Positions 1-8,639 of a stretch of DNA of 64,000 nt are shown here, in pieces. The position numbers and the translations under genes were made by a program. A model generated the notes under the pieces. The model had not been told where the DNA came from and ran no database searches. It saw nothing but the letters and a program-made list of their open reading frames with translations. This DNA is from Nocardioides aquaticus (GTDB lineage Bacteria > Actinomycetota > Actinomycetes > Propionibacteriales > Nocardioidaceae): contig NZ_CP075371.1 of the NCBI RefSeq assembly GCF_018459925.1, forward strand, positions 3,224,001 to 3,288,000. Reading direction: 5' to 3'. Every line of letters starts with the position of its first letter. Position 1 is the first letter of the stretch.

Positions 1-1
1 C

Positions 2-136
2 GCCGGCTTCGTGATCACCGACCTGCTCGAGCCGCGCTGGCCCGAACACCACGACCGGGTCTGGGGCGGCTGGTCGCAGCTGCGCGGCCGACTGACGCCG
101 GGCACCGCGATCGTCGGGGCGGACCTGCGGGGCTGA
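2..136 (+). CDS. Class I SAM-dependent methyltransferase, C-terminal fragment
   Basis: The window opens inside this gene: 45 codons are readable in frame 2 before a TGA stop. The tail contains HHDRVWGGWSQLRG followed by PGTAIVGADLRG, which resembles the C-termini I remember from actinobacterial SAM-dependent methyltransferases. No SAM-binding glycine motif or catalytic residue is inside the window, so the assignment rests on the tail alone. The gene runs toward a 16-bp inverted repeat and a strong hairpin further downstream. Confidence 0.5.
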   Translation, partial: AGFVITDLLEPRWPEHHDRVWGGWSQLRGRLTPGTAIVGADLRG

Positions 137-171
137 CCTGAGGGACCGCCTGGGGGACCGACCTGGGACGT

Positions 172-218
172 GTCATGAGATGCAGGTCCGGGAGCCTTGA
201 GAACCTGCATCTCATGAC
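172..218. repeat. Perfect 16-bp inverted repeat with 15-nt loop
   Basis: Arms at 172-187 (GTCATGAGATGCAGGT) and 203-218 are exact reverse complements around a 15-nt spacer. It lies between the methyltransferase stop and a GC-rich terminator hairpin. There is no T-run, and the arms are less GC-rich than the surroundings, so it looks more like a small palindromic element or protein-binding site than a plain terminator. Confidence 0.75.
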
Positions 219-250
219 GCATGTGGCTCTCTCGCCACGGGCGGGGTACG

Positions 251-286
251 CAGCACGGCCCCGGTCCGGGGACCGGGGCCGTGCTG
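251..286. terminator. GC-rich hairpin terminator
   Basis: A 17-bp perfect stem (251-267 with 270-286) sits between the plus-strand methyltransferase fragment and the minus-strand DUF3068 gene ending at 315. It has no U-tract, which is usual for high-GC actinobacteria, and probably serves both converging genes. Confidence 0.7.
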
Positions 287-314
287 GCTCGTGCTGGTGG
301 GTGGTGCCGGTGAC

Positions 315-1253
315 TCAGACCCCGGCGCCGGCCATCGGCCGCGAGTCGCGACCGCTGTGCGTCGCCGACCTGTTCCGTCCGCCCACCAGCAGGAGGACCA
401 GGCCGCCGAGGAGCAGCAGCGGGCCGCCGATGAAGCCGATCAGCGGCACGGTGCGCATCAGGAGGTCGAGGCTGGATGCGTTGTCCTGGGCGTCCGCGAC
501 GTTCGTCGCGACCTGCTCGTCGGTGAAGGCCAGCTCGAGGTCGAGAGCCTGGGTCCCGTCGTCGAAGAACCGCTGCTGCTGCTCGGTCTGGTTCACGATC
601 GCTCCGGTGCGGGGGTCGACGTAGATCTCCTTGACGTCGTCATAGGTGCCGTCGATCTCCTCGGAGAGCCCGCTGACCAGCACGGGTGCGTCCCGCACCT
701 CGATCCGGTAGACGTTCGTCTCGAGGCCCTCGATCTCCTCGGTGCGGTCGAAGACGGCGTCGACGGCCACCTGCGCGGTGCTGTCCCAGTAGGGATAGGT
801 CTCCTGTTCGGCATCGAAGGGCCACTTGTTGATCAGGCCCTCGTGCTCGACGGGCTCGAGGTCGGTCGGCACCGCCAGGGCGGTGCTCCGGTCGGTCGCC
901 GCGACGTCGGTCGGGCTGACCGTGACCACGAAGTCCTCCTCGGCGGGGCTGTAGCACTCCCGCGGCTGGCCGAGGTCCTCGTTCAGGCACGTGTTCGTGG
1001 TGAAGACCACCGTGTCGTCGGTGGAGGCCTCGGTGTCGGACTTCGTGATCGACAGCGCGTAGACGTCACGCGTCTCCGAGAGCTCCTGCGTCTCGGTGTC
1101 GAGCGTGGCGACCTGGCCCTCGAGCTCGGTGGTGGTGTCGATCTCGATCGGGGTGCGCTGCACCTGCCCCGGCACCCAGGTGACCGCGACGATCGCCGCC
1201 ACCAGCAGGAAACCGCCAATTCCGATCAGTACCGCTCCGACGATCTTGCGCAC
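315..1253 (-). CDS. DUF3068 (PorA-family) membrane-anchored protein
   Basis: A 312-residue protein with an N-terminal transmembrane helix (about residues 6-28, IVGAVLIGIGGFLLVAAIV), a long extracytoplasmic domain, and a second hydrophobic helix near the C-terminus (PLLLLGGLVLLLVGG). This two-helix layout is that of DUF3068 proteins, cell-envelope proteins of mycolata and related actinobacteria with no settled function. I chose the GTG at 1253 because GGGAGG lies 7 nt upstream; longer forms to 1319 lack this. In Mycobacterium tuberculosis a DUF3068 gene (Rv0227c, from memory) sits beside the same methyltransferase, glycosyltransferase, membrane-protein and acyltransferase genes, which supports an envelope role. 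Confidence 0.8.
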   Translation of the reverse strand: MRKIVGAVLIGIGGFLLVAAIVAVTWVPGQVQRTPIEIDTTTELEGQVATLDTETQELSETRDVYALSITKSDTEASTDDTVVFTTNTCLNEDLGQPRECYSPAEEDFVVTVSPTDVAATDRSTALAVPTDLEPVEHEGLINKWPFDAEQETYPYWDSTAQVAVDAVFDRTEEIEGLETNVYRIEVRDAPVLVSGLSEEIDGTYDDVKEIYVDPRTGAIVNQTEQQQRFFDDGTQALDLELAFTDEQVATNVADAQDNASSLDLLMRTVPLIGFIGGPLLLLGGLVLLLVGGRNRSATHSGRDSRPMAGAGV

Positions 1254-1435
1254 CGTGTGTCCTCCCAGACCTCGCGTCAACCGCCAGAAGGTAGCGCACG
1301 TCACACCCTCGGGACGCACCGCCGTGCCCGTAAGTTACCGACCGGTTACCCAAGGCCCGGGCAAGCACGGACCTAAGTCCCGACGCGGGTCACCCATGGC
1401 GTAGCGCTCGACGGCACCGGGCTCGGCCGCTGTGC

Positions 1436-1472
1436 CATCATCGCCGTCGTGAGCGGGGCGGCGGGCGGGTGA
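1436..1472 (+). promoter_or_regulatory. Possible leaderless promoter and 7-codon upstream ORF
   Basis: CATCAT (1436-1441) lies 7 nt before a GTG at 1449 that opens a seven-codon frame ending in TGA at 1470-1472. That stop overlaps the GTG start (1469) of the following membrane-protein gene. The main gene has no clear ribosome-binding site, so translation could be coupled to this mini-ORF. This is inference from spacing only. Confidence 0.3.
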
Positions 1473-3280
1473 GCAGGTCACCCGACGAGCACCCCGAGCA
1501 GCGCACCCGCGTCACACTGGTGGCCGTCGGCGTCGTCACCGTCGCTCTCGTGCTCCGGGGCTGGGCCCTCTACCCGTCGTGGTTCTACCTCGATGACCTG
1601 CAGATGCTCGACGACGCGGCCCGAACCGGGCTCGGGACCGACCTGCTGCTCACGCCGTACGACAGTCAGCTCATGCCGGTGGGCCGGTTCCTCGCCTGGG
1701 TGGTCACGACCGGCGGCCTCGTGGACTGGCCTCTGGCGGCGACCCTGACCCTGGCCCTGCAGCTGGCCGCGTCGGCGTGCTGCTGGTGGATGGTCACCAC
1801 GCTGGTCGGGGTCCGGTGGGGCGCGCTCGCCCCGTTGACCTTGTACCTGGCCTCGGCGATGACGCTGCCGGCCTTCATGTGGTGGGCCGCGAGCCTGAAC
1901 GCGCTTCCGCTCCAGGTCTGCTTCTTCGCCGCGGTCGCGGCCTGGGTCCGCTACCTGCGTGGGCAGGGCAGGCGGTGGCTCGCAGTGACGCTCCTGGTGC
2001 TGGTCGTCGCGCTCGCCTCGTACGTCAAGGCACTGGTCCTCTTCCCGGTGCTGGCAGTGCTCACCCTCGGCTGGTTCGTGCCGGGTTCGCCCCGCGACCG
2101 CGTCGTGAGCGCGGCACGACGCTGGTGGCCTGCCCTCGTCCTCGGCGTCGGGCTCGCCACGGCCTATCTGACGTACTACCTGGTCACGGTCCCGCAGCTC
2201 ACCACCGACTCCACGTCCTCGTCCGACGTCGCGGTCCCCCTGGCCGGCACGATGCTCGGACGTTCGTTGCCCCTCGGACTGGTGGGCGGCCCCTGGACCT
2301 GGTCCCGCATCAATCCCCCGGTCGGGGTCGTGGACGCCCCCGGGTGGGCGTTGATGCTGAGCTGGGTCGTGCTCCTCGGCCTGGCTGCGTACCTCGCTGC
2401 GACCCGGGTCCGGACCGGACGGGTCTGGTTGCTGCTCGGTGGCTCCGCCGCCCTGTCGTACGCGTTGCTGCTCGTGACACGCGCTCCCGTGGTCGGGTCC
2501 ATCGCCGGCCTCGAGTACCGGTACCTGAGCGACGTCACCTGCGCCGCCGTCCTCACCCTCGCTCTGCTCACCATGCCGCTGCGCGAGGGCGAGGGCGGCA
2601 CCGAGCCGCGAGCAGACCCCCTCATCGCGCTGCCGACCCGGCGGGTCGGGGTCGTCCTCACCGTCGCCCTCGCCCTGTCGGGCACCGTCAGTGCGGTCGG
2701 GTACGCCAGGATCTGGCACGAGGACAACCCGGGGCGGGACTACCTCCGCGCCACGCAGGACTCGCTCCGCGACGGCGGGCCGCAGGACTTCGCCGACACC
2801 GTGGTCCCCGACGACGTCATGCCCGGCTTCCTCTTCCCGTTCAACACCACCCCGAGGCTGCTCCCCCTGGTCGTCGACGACGTCTCGTTCCCCCAGGTCA
2901 CCGACGACCTCCTCACCCTCGCTCCCGACGGCGCAGCCCGACGGGCCTTCCTGGACCCCGCCACCAGGAGCGAGCCGGGACCTGACGGCGCGTGCGGGTG
3001 GCGGGTCGGGACGGGGCCGGTGTCGATCCCGGTGCGGCGGACCACGCTCGACTTCACGTGGTGGTTGCGCCTGGGCTACCTGTCGTCGGGCGAGGCCTCG
3101 ATGACCGTCGCCGCCGCCGGGGAGACCGCCGAGGTGCCGGTCCGCAGCGGGTTGCACAGTCTCTTCATCGAGGTCGAGGGCCCGGTCTCCTCGGTCGACC
3201 TCAGCGACCTGACCCCCGGAACCACGGTGTGCGTCGACGTCGTCGAGGTCGGCACCGTCCAACCAGGAGGCCCCCTGTGA
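1469..3280 (+). CDS. Polytopic membrane protein, GT-C glycosyltransferase-like
   Basis: A 603-residue protein with roughly ten hydrophobic segments between residues 17 and about 410, then a soluble C-terminal part of about 190 residues. Just after the first helix an extracytoplasmic-loop motif FYLDDLQMLDDA (about residues 39-50) carries paired aspartates, the arrangement seen in GT-C lipid-sugar-dependent glycosyltransferases. I do not recognise a specific family. The GTG start overlaps the stop of a tiny upstream frame, and its stop overlaps the GTG of the acyltransferase gene, so the two are translationally coupled. The neighbourhood (acyltransferase, AftD) points to cell-wall glycan assembly. 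A non-catalytic membrane protein remains possible. Confidence 0.55.
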   Translation: MSRSPDEHPEQRTRVTLVAVGVVTVALVLRGWALYPSWFYLDDLQMLDDAARTGLGTDLLLTPYDSQLMPVGRFLAWVVTTGGLVDWPLAATLTLALQLAASACCWWMVTTLVGVRWGALAPLTLYLASAMTLPAFMWWAASLNALPLQVCFFAAVAAWVRYLRGQGRRWLAVTLLVLVVALASYVKALVLFPVLAVLTLGWFVPGSPRDRVVSAARRWWPALVLGVGLATAYLTYYLVTVPQLTTDSTSSSDVAVPLAGTMLGRSLPLGLVGGPWTWSRINPPVGVVDAPGWALMLSWVVLLGLAAYLAATRVRTGRVWLLLGGSAALSYALLLVTRAPVVGSIAGLEYRYLSDVTCAAVLTLALLTMPLREGEGGTEPRADPLIALPTRRVGVVLTVALALSGTVSAVGYARIWHEDNPGRDYLRATQDSLRDGGPQDFADTVVPDDVMPGFLFPFNTTPRLLPLVVDDVSFPQVTDDLLTLAPDGAARRAFLDPATRSEPGPDGACGWRVGTGPVSIPVRRTTLDFTWWLRLGYLSSGEASMTVAAAGETAEVPVRSGLHSLFIEVEGPVSSVDLSDLTPGTTVCVDVVEVGTVQPGGPL

Positions 3281-4557
3281 CCCCGTCCTCGCACCTCGGC
3301 GACCACCTGGTCCCGGCGCCTCCCCGCTCGGGCCCGCGCTTCCCGGCGCTGGACACCCTTCGGCTCGTCGGAGCCCTCTGCGTCCTCACCACCCACGTGG
3401 CCTTCTGGTCGGGCGACTACACCCGTCACGGCGTCTGGGGAACGTTGCTGGCCCGTCTCGACGTCGGGGTCGCGATCTTCTTCGTCCTGTCGGGGTTCCT
3501 CCTGGCGCGGCCCTGGATCATGGCGGGGCTCGACGCTGCGCCTCGCCCGGACCCCCTGTCGTACCTGCGCCGTCGCTGGTGGCGGATCGCGCCGCTCTAC
3601 CTCCTCACGGTGGCCCTCGCGCTCGCCCTCGTCGAGGACAACCGTGGGCTGGGCTGGGGCGAGCGCGTCAGCACGGTGCTGATGCTGGACACCGTCACCA
3701 GCACCTCGTTCCCCGCGGGCCTCACCCACATGTGGAGCCTGGCCGTCGAGGTGTCCTTCTACCTCCTGCTCCCCCTGCTGATGCTTCTGCTCCTCGGCCG
3801 CACCGGGCGTGGACCCACCTCCACCCGTCGCATCTGGACCGGTCTCCTCGCGATGACCGTGGTCTCGGTGTGGTGGCACCTCGACGGGGCGGCCCGGGTC
3901 GGCTCCTCGACCGGTGGCAGCCCGACCCAGTGGCTCCCGGCCTTCCTGACCTGGTTCGCGATCGGCATCGCCCTGGCACTGCTGCAGGTGCTGCTGGTCC
4001 GAGGACGCAGCCCCCGAGCGGCCGGTGCGGTGCACGCCCTCGCCCACCAGCCCGGCGCCTGCTGGGCGCTCGCCGCGGGCCTCCTGCTGGCCTCGGCCAC
4101 GCCGGTCGCGGGCCCGGCCATGTTCGCCGCTCCCACGCCTGCCCAATCGCTGACGAAGCACCTGCTCTACGCGGCGGTCGCCCTCCTCGTGGTCCTGCCC
4201 AGCATCCTGGGGCGCCGCGAGCACAGCCGGTACGACACCGTGCTCTCGGCCACCCCGCTGCGGCGGCTGGGCTGGATCAGCTACGGCGTGTTCTGCCTCC
4301 ACCTGCCGGTGCTCCACCTGGTCATGTGGGCCACCGGATGGGAGCTGTTCGCGGGCCGCGGGCTGCAGATCTTCGTGGTCACGGTGCTGCTGAGCCTGCT
4401 GGCCGCAGAGGCGGCCTACCGGTTCGTCGAGCTGCCGGCGCTGGCCCTGGGACGACGCCCGAGCAGGTTCACCCGGAACCGGGGCACGCGCACCGGGCCG
4501 TCCGCCGCGGACGACGACGCCAGTGCCAGCGCCGCGAGCGCCGGGACGCAGAGGTAG
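3277..4557 (+). CDS. Acyltransferase 3 family membrane protein (OafA-like)
   Basis: A 426-residue polytopic protein of the acyltransferase-3 family, whose members move acyl groups onto extracytoplasmic sugars of surface glycans. The N-terminus has the family signature: LDTLRLVGALCVLTTHVAFW with the conserved His in helix 1, and FFVLSGFLLARPW about 45 residues later. About ten membrane helices follow. GTG at 3277 is chosen because AGGAGG lies 7 nt upstream and it overlaps the preceding stop as GTGA. The last 142 bp overlap the 3' end of aftD on the opposite strand, so the hydrophilic Ser/Ala/Asp-rich tail may be poorly constrained. Rv0228 is the likely mycobacterial counterpart (from memory). 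Confidence 0.85.
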   Translation: MTPSSHLGDHLVPAPPRSGPRFPALDTLRLVGALCVLTTHVAFWSGDYTRHGVWGTLLARLDVGVAIFFVLSGFLLARPWIMAGLDAAPRPDPLSYLRRRWWRIAPLYLLTVALALALVEDNRGLGWGERVSTVLMLDTVTSTSFPAGLTHMWSLAVEVSFYLLLPLLMLLLLGRTGRGPTSTRRIWTGLLAMTVVSVWWHLDGAARVGSSTGGSPTQWLPAFLTWFAIGIALALLQVLLVRGRSPRAAGAVHALAHQPGACWALAAGLLLASATPVAGPAMFAAPTPAQSLTKHLLYAAVALLVVLPSILGRREHSRYDTVLSATPLRRLGWISYGVFCLHLPVLHLVMWATGWELFAGRGLQIFVVTVLLSLLAAEAAYRFVELPALALGRRPSRFTRNRGTRTGPSAADDDASASAASAGTQR

Positions 4558-7500
4558 GCCGGACCGCTGGCGGCACCGGCCCAGCCCGTGGCACTGCCCC
4601 AGGGCAGGACCGCGTACCAGGCGGCCGCCCCCAGCAGTGGCACGGCCGGCAGCCAGGCGCCGATCTCGGCGTCGGCACGTGTGCGTGCCAGCAGGAGCAG
4701 GGTGGCCACCGCCCCCGCAGCGACGACCGCGGCGATCCACCCCGCGACCAGCCCGGGGACGACCACGGCCACCGGCAGCGCCGCCCACCACGGCAGGGCG
4801 CGCTCACCGTCGACCGGTGGTCGGGGCGTCACCCGACGACGGGGCGGGAGCGCGAGGACCACCAGCAGCAGGAGGGACAGGACGGCGCCCCCGAGGAGAC
4901 CGCCCCGGTAGGCGGCATCCGGGCCGAACCGGACGGCCATCGGTGCAGCCGACCCGCCCGGGGCGCCGGGGTCCACCCACCAGCCCTGCTGCCAGCCGTC
5001 GACGACGACCGGTTCCGCGTCGACGCCGCCGACGGAGGCCGACCACCCGGCGTTGGAGTTCTGCCGCAGGGCGACGAGGTCGTCACCCGAGGACGGCACG
5101 AGCTCGCGCCCCACCGGGTCCGTCCCCGACCCGATCGCCTCAGCCGGGTGGGGGACGGCGAGCCCGGGCACGGTGCCGCCGCGCCGGGTCAGGACGACGG
5201 TCGCGCCGGTCGTCGCTCCCCTCCCCCCGAACCCGATCCGATGGGTGCCGTCCGCCAGGACCAGCCCCCCACCGTCCGGCTCAGCGGCCCTGGACCCCCG
5301 GGCGCAGGGGACGGCGGGCACCGGCACGCCCCGGTGGAGGGCGTCCGGCGAGGCGGTGAGCTCGGTGCGGGTGCGATCCCCGTCGACCACGAGGTCGGGA
5401 CCGCTGCCGCAGCCGAGCGTGGTCGGATCGATGGGGAACGTCAACGGGAAGAAGGGCACGCCGCGCAGGCGCACCTCCCCCACACCTACCGGCACCTCCG
5501 AGGCCTGGGCCGCGAAGTCGAGGTCGGTCGCGGGCTCGGCCTCCAGCACGTGGATCTCGAGCTGGTCCGTCCGGATCCCCGGCAGGCGCACGCGACCGTC
5601 GTCGAGCTCCACGACGGTGCGGCCGCCGGGCCAGACGACCCGGACCTCGGTCGGGAGGCGGGCCGCGGTGCCGCGGGCGACCCGGAGGTCGAGACCGCGC
5701 ACCGTCCGCTCGCCCAGCCACGCCAGACGCAGCACCGGTCGGATGTCGGCGGCCGCGGCCAACCAGGTCGTCCCGAGGTCGCCGTCGACGGTCGACGACG
5801 GGGCGGCCCGGGGGTCCTCGGACCCCGAGGTGGACGCGAGGACCGAGCCCGGCTGACCTCGCTGCACCGCCTGCTCCAGCGCGGCCCCCGCCCGGGGCCG
5901 GGCGCTCAGCGTCACGTCCCAGGTCGCCGCGCCGCCGAGGTCGACCCGCCGATCGAGGCCACCGGGTTCCTCGGAGGACGGGTCGCGACCCAACCGGCAA
6001 CGCACGTCAGCCCCGACCTCGGCGCACCCGCGCCGTGCCTCGAGGTCCGCTCTCAGCACCACCGCGTCCGGTGGTCCCCAGGCGCTCGGCAGCGTCGGGA
6101 CCGCCAGCGTGCGCTCGACCGTGAGGCCGTCGACCTCCACCTCCGCCAGGGCGACCTGCTGGCCGGCCGTGACTCCGACGACCCCGACGACCTCGGTCCA
6201 CCGCTGGTCCCCCGGCACCGACACCACGACGGACTCCCGCGGCCCGAGGTCCAGCACCTCGCTGGTGTAGTCGTCGAGCACGATCCTGACCCGTTGGTTC
6301 AGCGGCGCGGAGCCGCCTCCGGTCACCCGGACCTCGTCCACCGTCCGTCCACCGTCGAGGCCCACCTCCCAGCGTGCGGCGGCGGTGTCCGAGCCCGAGA
6401 CCCACTCGGAGCCCATCGAGCCGTCGACGGCGGCGAAGGGAAGGGTCCCGCGGTCGCTGCCCCCCGGGGTCCCGGCGTCCGACCGCGACGAGGTGGCCGA
6501 CACCGTCCGTGCCCCCTCGAGCTGCGCCGAGGTCGTCCATCCCTCGGCGGCCTCGGGGAGGTAGTCGGGGACCGGGCTCGTGGTGCGTCGGGAGTCGCCG
6601 GGGGTCACCACGGCCGAGGCGCCGTCGTGCAGGCGGCCGAAGGCGCGCTCCCGGGCGCGCAACCCGTCGGTGAGCACCACGGACCCCGGTGGTCGGCGGT
6701 CACCCAGGTCGGTGGCCAGGATGCTCGGGGCCTCACCGAGAAGCCCGAGGTCGACCAGGTCCAGGAGGTCCTCCGGGCCTCCGGCGACGACGCTCGGGGC
6801 GGCCGTGGACACCGCCGACGGCACGTCGGAGCCACCCACACCGAAGACCTCGACCGCGGGGTAGCTGGCCTGCCACCCTCCGTTGACCAGCACCCGCTGA
6901 CCGTCCCGCTCGAGCTCGGGCTCGCCGCCCACGACCGGCCCGAAGTCCGCCACGCGCGTGATGCCCGGCGAGGTCGCCAGCGCCTGGTGCACCAGCACCG
7001 GGTCGGGCACGTCGTCGGAGGGCGCCAGGTCGTTGCGCACCAGCAGGTACTCGATCCCGGCGCGACGCAGGTAGGTCGTCAGACCGGCCGATCCCCGTCC
7101 CTCGTCGAGACGCGCCTCGACGGCGTCGAGCATCCGGATGTTGCCCGGTGGCGTCAGCGGCACCACGTTGCGCACGGCCCACCGCGACCCGGCCAGCCAC
7201 TGCATCGGCTCGTCCCGCGGCCTGCCCCAGAGGTACTCGCCGAACGCCGAGCCGGGCACGACCAGGGTCGCGGCGTCGGAGGAGTTCTCGTCCAGCCACG
7301 TCGCCGCCTCGGCCCAGTAGGCGGGCGTTGCCAGGAAGGCGCCCGCCGGCGCGACGCGCCCCTGCAGCACGGGCAGGCTGGTGGCCACCACCGCGAGCAA
7401 CGTGGAGGCCAGCACGACACCCCGGTTGACCCGGAACGCCAGCGGCGGCGGCTCCGCCGCGTCGTCCGCGTGGTCCCGCCGACGCAGCAGCAGCCGGTCG

Positions 7501-8639
7501 AGGCAGAACCCCACCCCCAGGACCAGGGGCAGCCGCAGCACGAGGTCGAACTTGTGCACGTTGCGCAGCGGCGACAGCGCGCCGTCCAGGAGCGCCTGCA
7601 CCTCAGGGGCGAACCAGCCCTGCACCACCCCGGTGTGCCCGGCGGCGACGAGCACCACGCCGACCAGCGCACCCAGCGCCAGGAACGCCCGGTGGGGCGT
7701 GCGGTGGTGGGCGAGCCCGGCGACGCCGACCACGAGCAGGATCCCGCTGTTGAGGGCGACGGCCGGGGTGGAGATCAGGACGTTGCCGCCCACCGACCCC
7801 GGGTCCAGGTAGGGGATCCAGTTGCTCGTGCCGCGCAGGGTGTCGAACAGCGTCGCCGGGAACGTCGTCACGGCACCGGTCTCGATGAAGTCGAGGAAGG
7901 GCGGGCTGTAGGCGCCCATCAGGAACAGCGGGACCAGCCACCACGCCGTGGCCAGCGCCGTCAGCGCCGGCCACCACAGCATCAGGGCCCGCCGACGGGG
8001 ACCCGGGCTGCGGGTGAGCAGCCAGATCACGCCGAGCGGGAGCACGGCGGCGGTGGCGGCCGCGTTGACCCCGCCGACCATGCCCACCGCCAGGGCGGCC
8101 AGGGCCGCCGCCCGGCGGGGCGAGCCCCGTCGGGACCCCAGGACCAGCGGGAGCAGGACCCAGGGCGCCACGGCGGCCGGCCACGCCTCGATCGAGATCG
8201 GGCCGAGCACCGTCAGCATCCTCGGTGAGAGCGCGTAGGCGAAGCCAGTCACCAGGCAGGCGAGATCGGTCCGCACCCCGAGCGCCCGCGCGAGGACCAC
8301 GGCGCCGGTCAGCGCCACCGACAGGACCAGGCCCCACCAGAGCCGCTGGACCACCCAGTCGGGGGCCGTGAGCTGGTCGCCCAGCCAGAAGAACGGACCC
8401 ATCGGCCACCAGTAGCCGTACGCCTGGTTCTGCAGCTGACCCAGCGCACCCTGGGAGTCCCACAGGTGCGCGGCCCGGCCGAGGAACGCCCCGGGGTTGC
8501 CCGACAGGTCGACCTTGGTGTCCGACACGACGAGTCCGGGGGCCTGGACCATCACCGCTCCGACGAGCACCGCGCACGCGGCCAGGACCCGGATCCACAG
8601 CTGCGCGGTCATGCGTGGCTCGTCCGCGCCAGGTGTCAT
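4416..8639 (-). CDS. aftD: Alpha-(1->3)-arabinofuranosyltransferase, AftD-type (DUF3367)
   Basis: A 1407-residue protein, close to the length of mycobacterial AftD, which adds arabinofuranose from decaprenyl-phospho-arabinose to arabinogalactan and lipoarabinomannan outside the membrane. Residues 1 to about 480 form a GT-C membrane core, with the catalytic-type aspartate expected in the first loop (LVVSDTKVDLSGNPG, about residues 33-47) and the DUF3367 hallmark SPLRNVHKFDLVLRLPLVLG. A long extracytoplasmic region of carbohydrate-binding and discoidin-like modules follows, then C-terminal helices. The ATG at 8639 overlaps the upstream methyltransferase stop as ATGA, so the two are co-transcribed. 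The final 142 bp run antisense to the acyltransferase gene. Confidence 0.88.
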   Translation of the reverse strand: MTPGADEPRMTAQLWIRVLAACAVLVGAVMVQAPGLVVSDTKVDLSGNPGAFLGRAAHLWDSQGALGQLQNQAYGYWWPMGPFFWLGDQLTAPDWVVQRLWWGLVLSVALTGAVVLARALGVRTDLACLVTGFAYALSPRMLTVLGPISIEAWPAAVAPWVLLPLVLGSRRGSPRRAAALAALAVGMVGGVNAAATAAVLPLGVIWLLTRSPGPRRRALMLWWPALTALATAWWLVPLFLMGAYSPPFLDFIETGAVTTFPATLFDTLRGTSNWIPYLDPGSVGGNVLISTPAVALNSGILLVVGVAGLAHHRTPHRAFLALGALVGVVLVAAGHTGVVQGWFAPEVQALLDGALSPLRNVHKFDLVLRLPLVLGVGFCLDRLLLRRRDHADDAAEPPPLAFRVNRGVVLASTLLAVVATSLPVLQGRVAPAGAFLATPAYWAEAATWLDENSSDAATLVVPGSAFGEYLWGRPRDEPMQWLAGSRWAVRNVVPLTPPGNIRMLDAVEARLDEGRGSAGLTTYLRRAGIEYLLVRNDLAPSDDVPDPVLVHQALATSPGITRVADFGPVVGGEPELERDGQRVLVNGGWQASYPAVEVFGVGGSDVPSAVSTAAPSVVAGGPEDLLDLVDLGLLGEAPSILATDLGDRRPPGSVVLTDGLRARERAFGRLHDGASAVVTPGDSRRTTSPVPDYLPEAAEGWTTSAQLEGARTVSATSSRSDAGTPGGSDRGTLPFAAVDGSMGSEWVSGSDTAAARWEVGLDGGRTVDEVRVTGGGSAPLNQRVRIVLDDYTSEVLDLGPRESVVVSVPGDQRWTEVVGVVGVTAGQQVALAEVEVDGLTVERTLAVPTLPSAWGPPDAVVLRADLEARRGCAEVGADVRCRLGRDPSSEEPGGLDRRVDLGGAATWDVTLSARPRAGAALEQAVQRGQPGSVLASTSGSEDPRAAPSSTVDGDLGTTWLAAAADIRPVLRLAWLGERTVRGLDLRVARGTAARLPTEVRVVWPGGRTVVELDDGRVRLPGIRTDQLEIHVLEAEPATDLDFAAQASEVPVGVGEVRLRGVPFFPLTFPIDPTTLGCGSGPDLVVDGDRTRTELTASPDALHRGVPVPAVPCARGSRAAEPDGGGLVLADGTHRIGFGGRGATTGATVVLTRRGGTVPGLAVPHPAEAIGSGTDPVGRELVPSSGDDLVALRQNSNAGWSASVGGVDAEPVVVDGWQQGWWVDPGAPGGSAAPMAVRFGPDAAYRGGLLGGAVLSLLLLVVLALPPRRRVTPRPPVDGERALPWWAALPVAVVVPGLVAGWIAAVVAAGAVATLLLLARTRADAEIGAWLPAVPLLGAAAWYAVLPWGSATGWAGAASGPAYLCVPALAALALASSSAADGPVRVPRFRVNLLGRRPRASAGSSTNR

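Noticed and set aside
1478..3262. A 594-codon minus-strand frame opposite the GT-C-like gene
   Set aside because: Highly charged, repetitive composition and no start signal; the plus-strand gene has membrane helices and coupling to the next gene.
3579..8228. A 1549-codon plus-strand frame opposite aftD
   Set aside because: Low-complexity shadow of aftD with no family motif; aftD on the minus strand has clear DUF3367 signatures.
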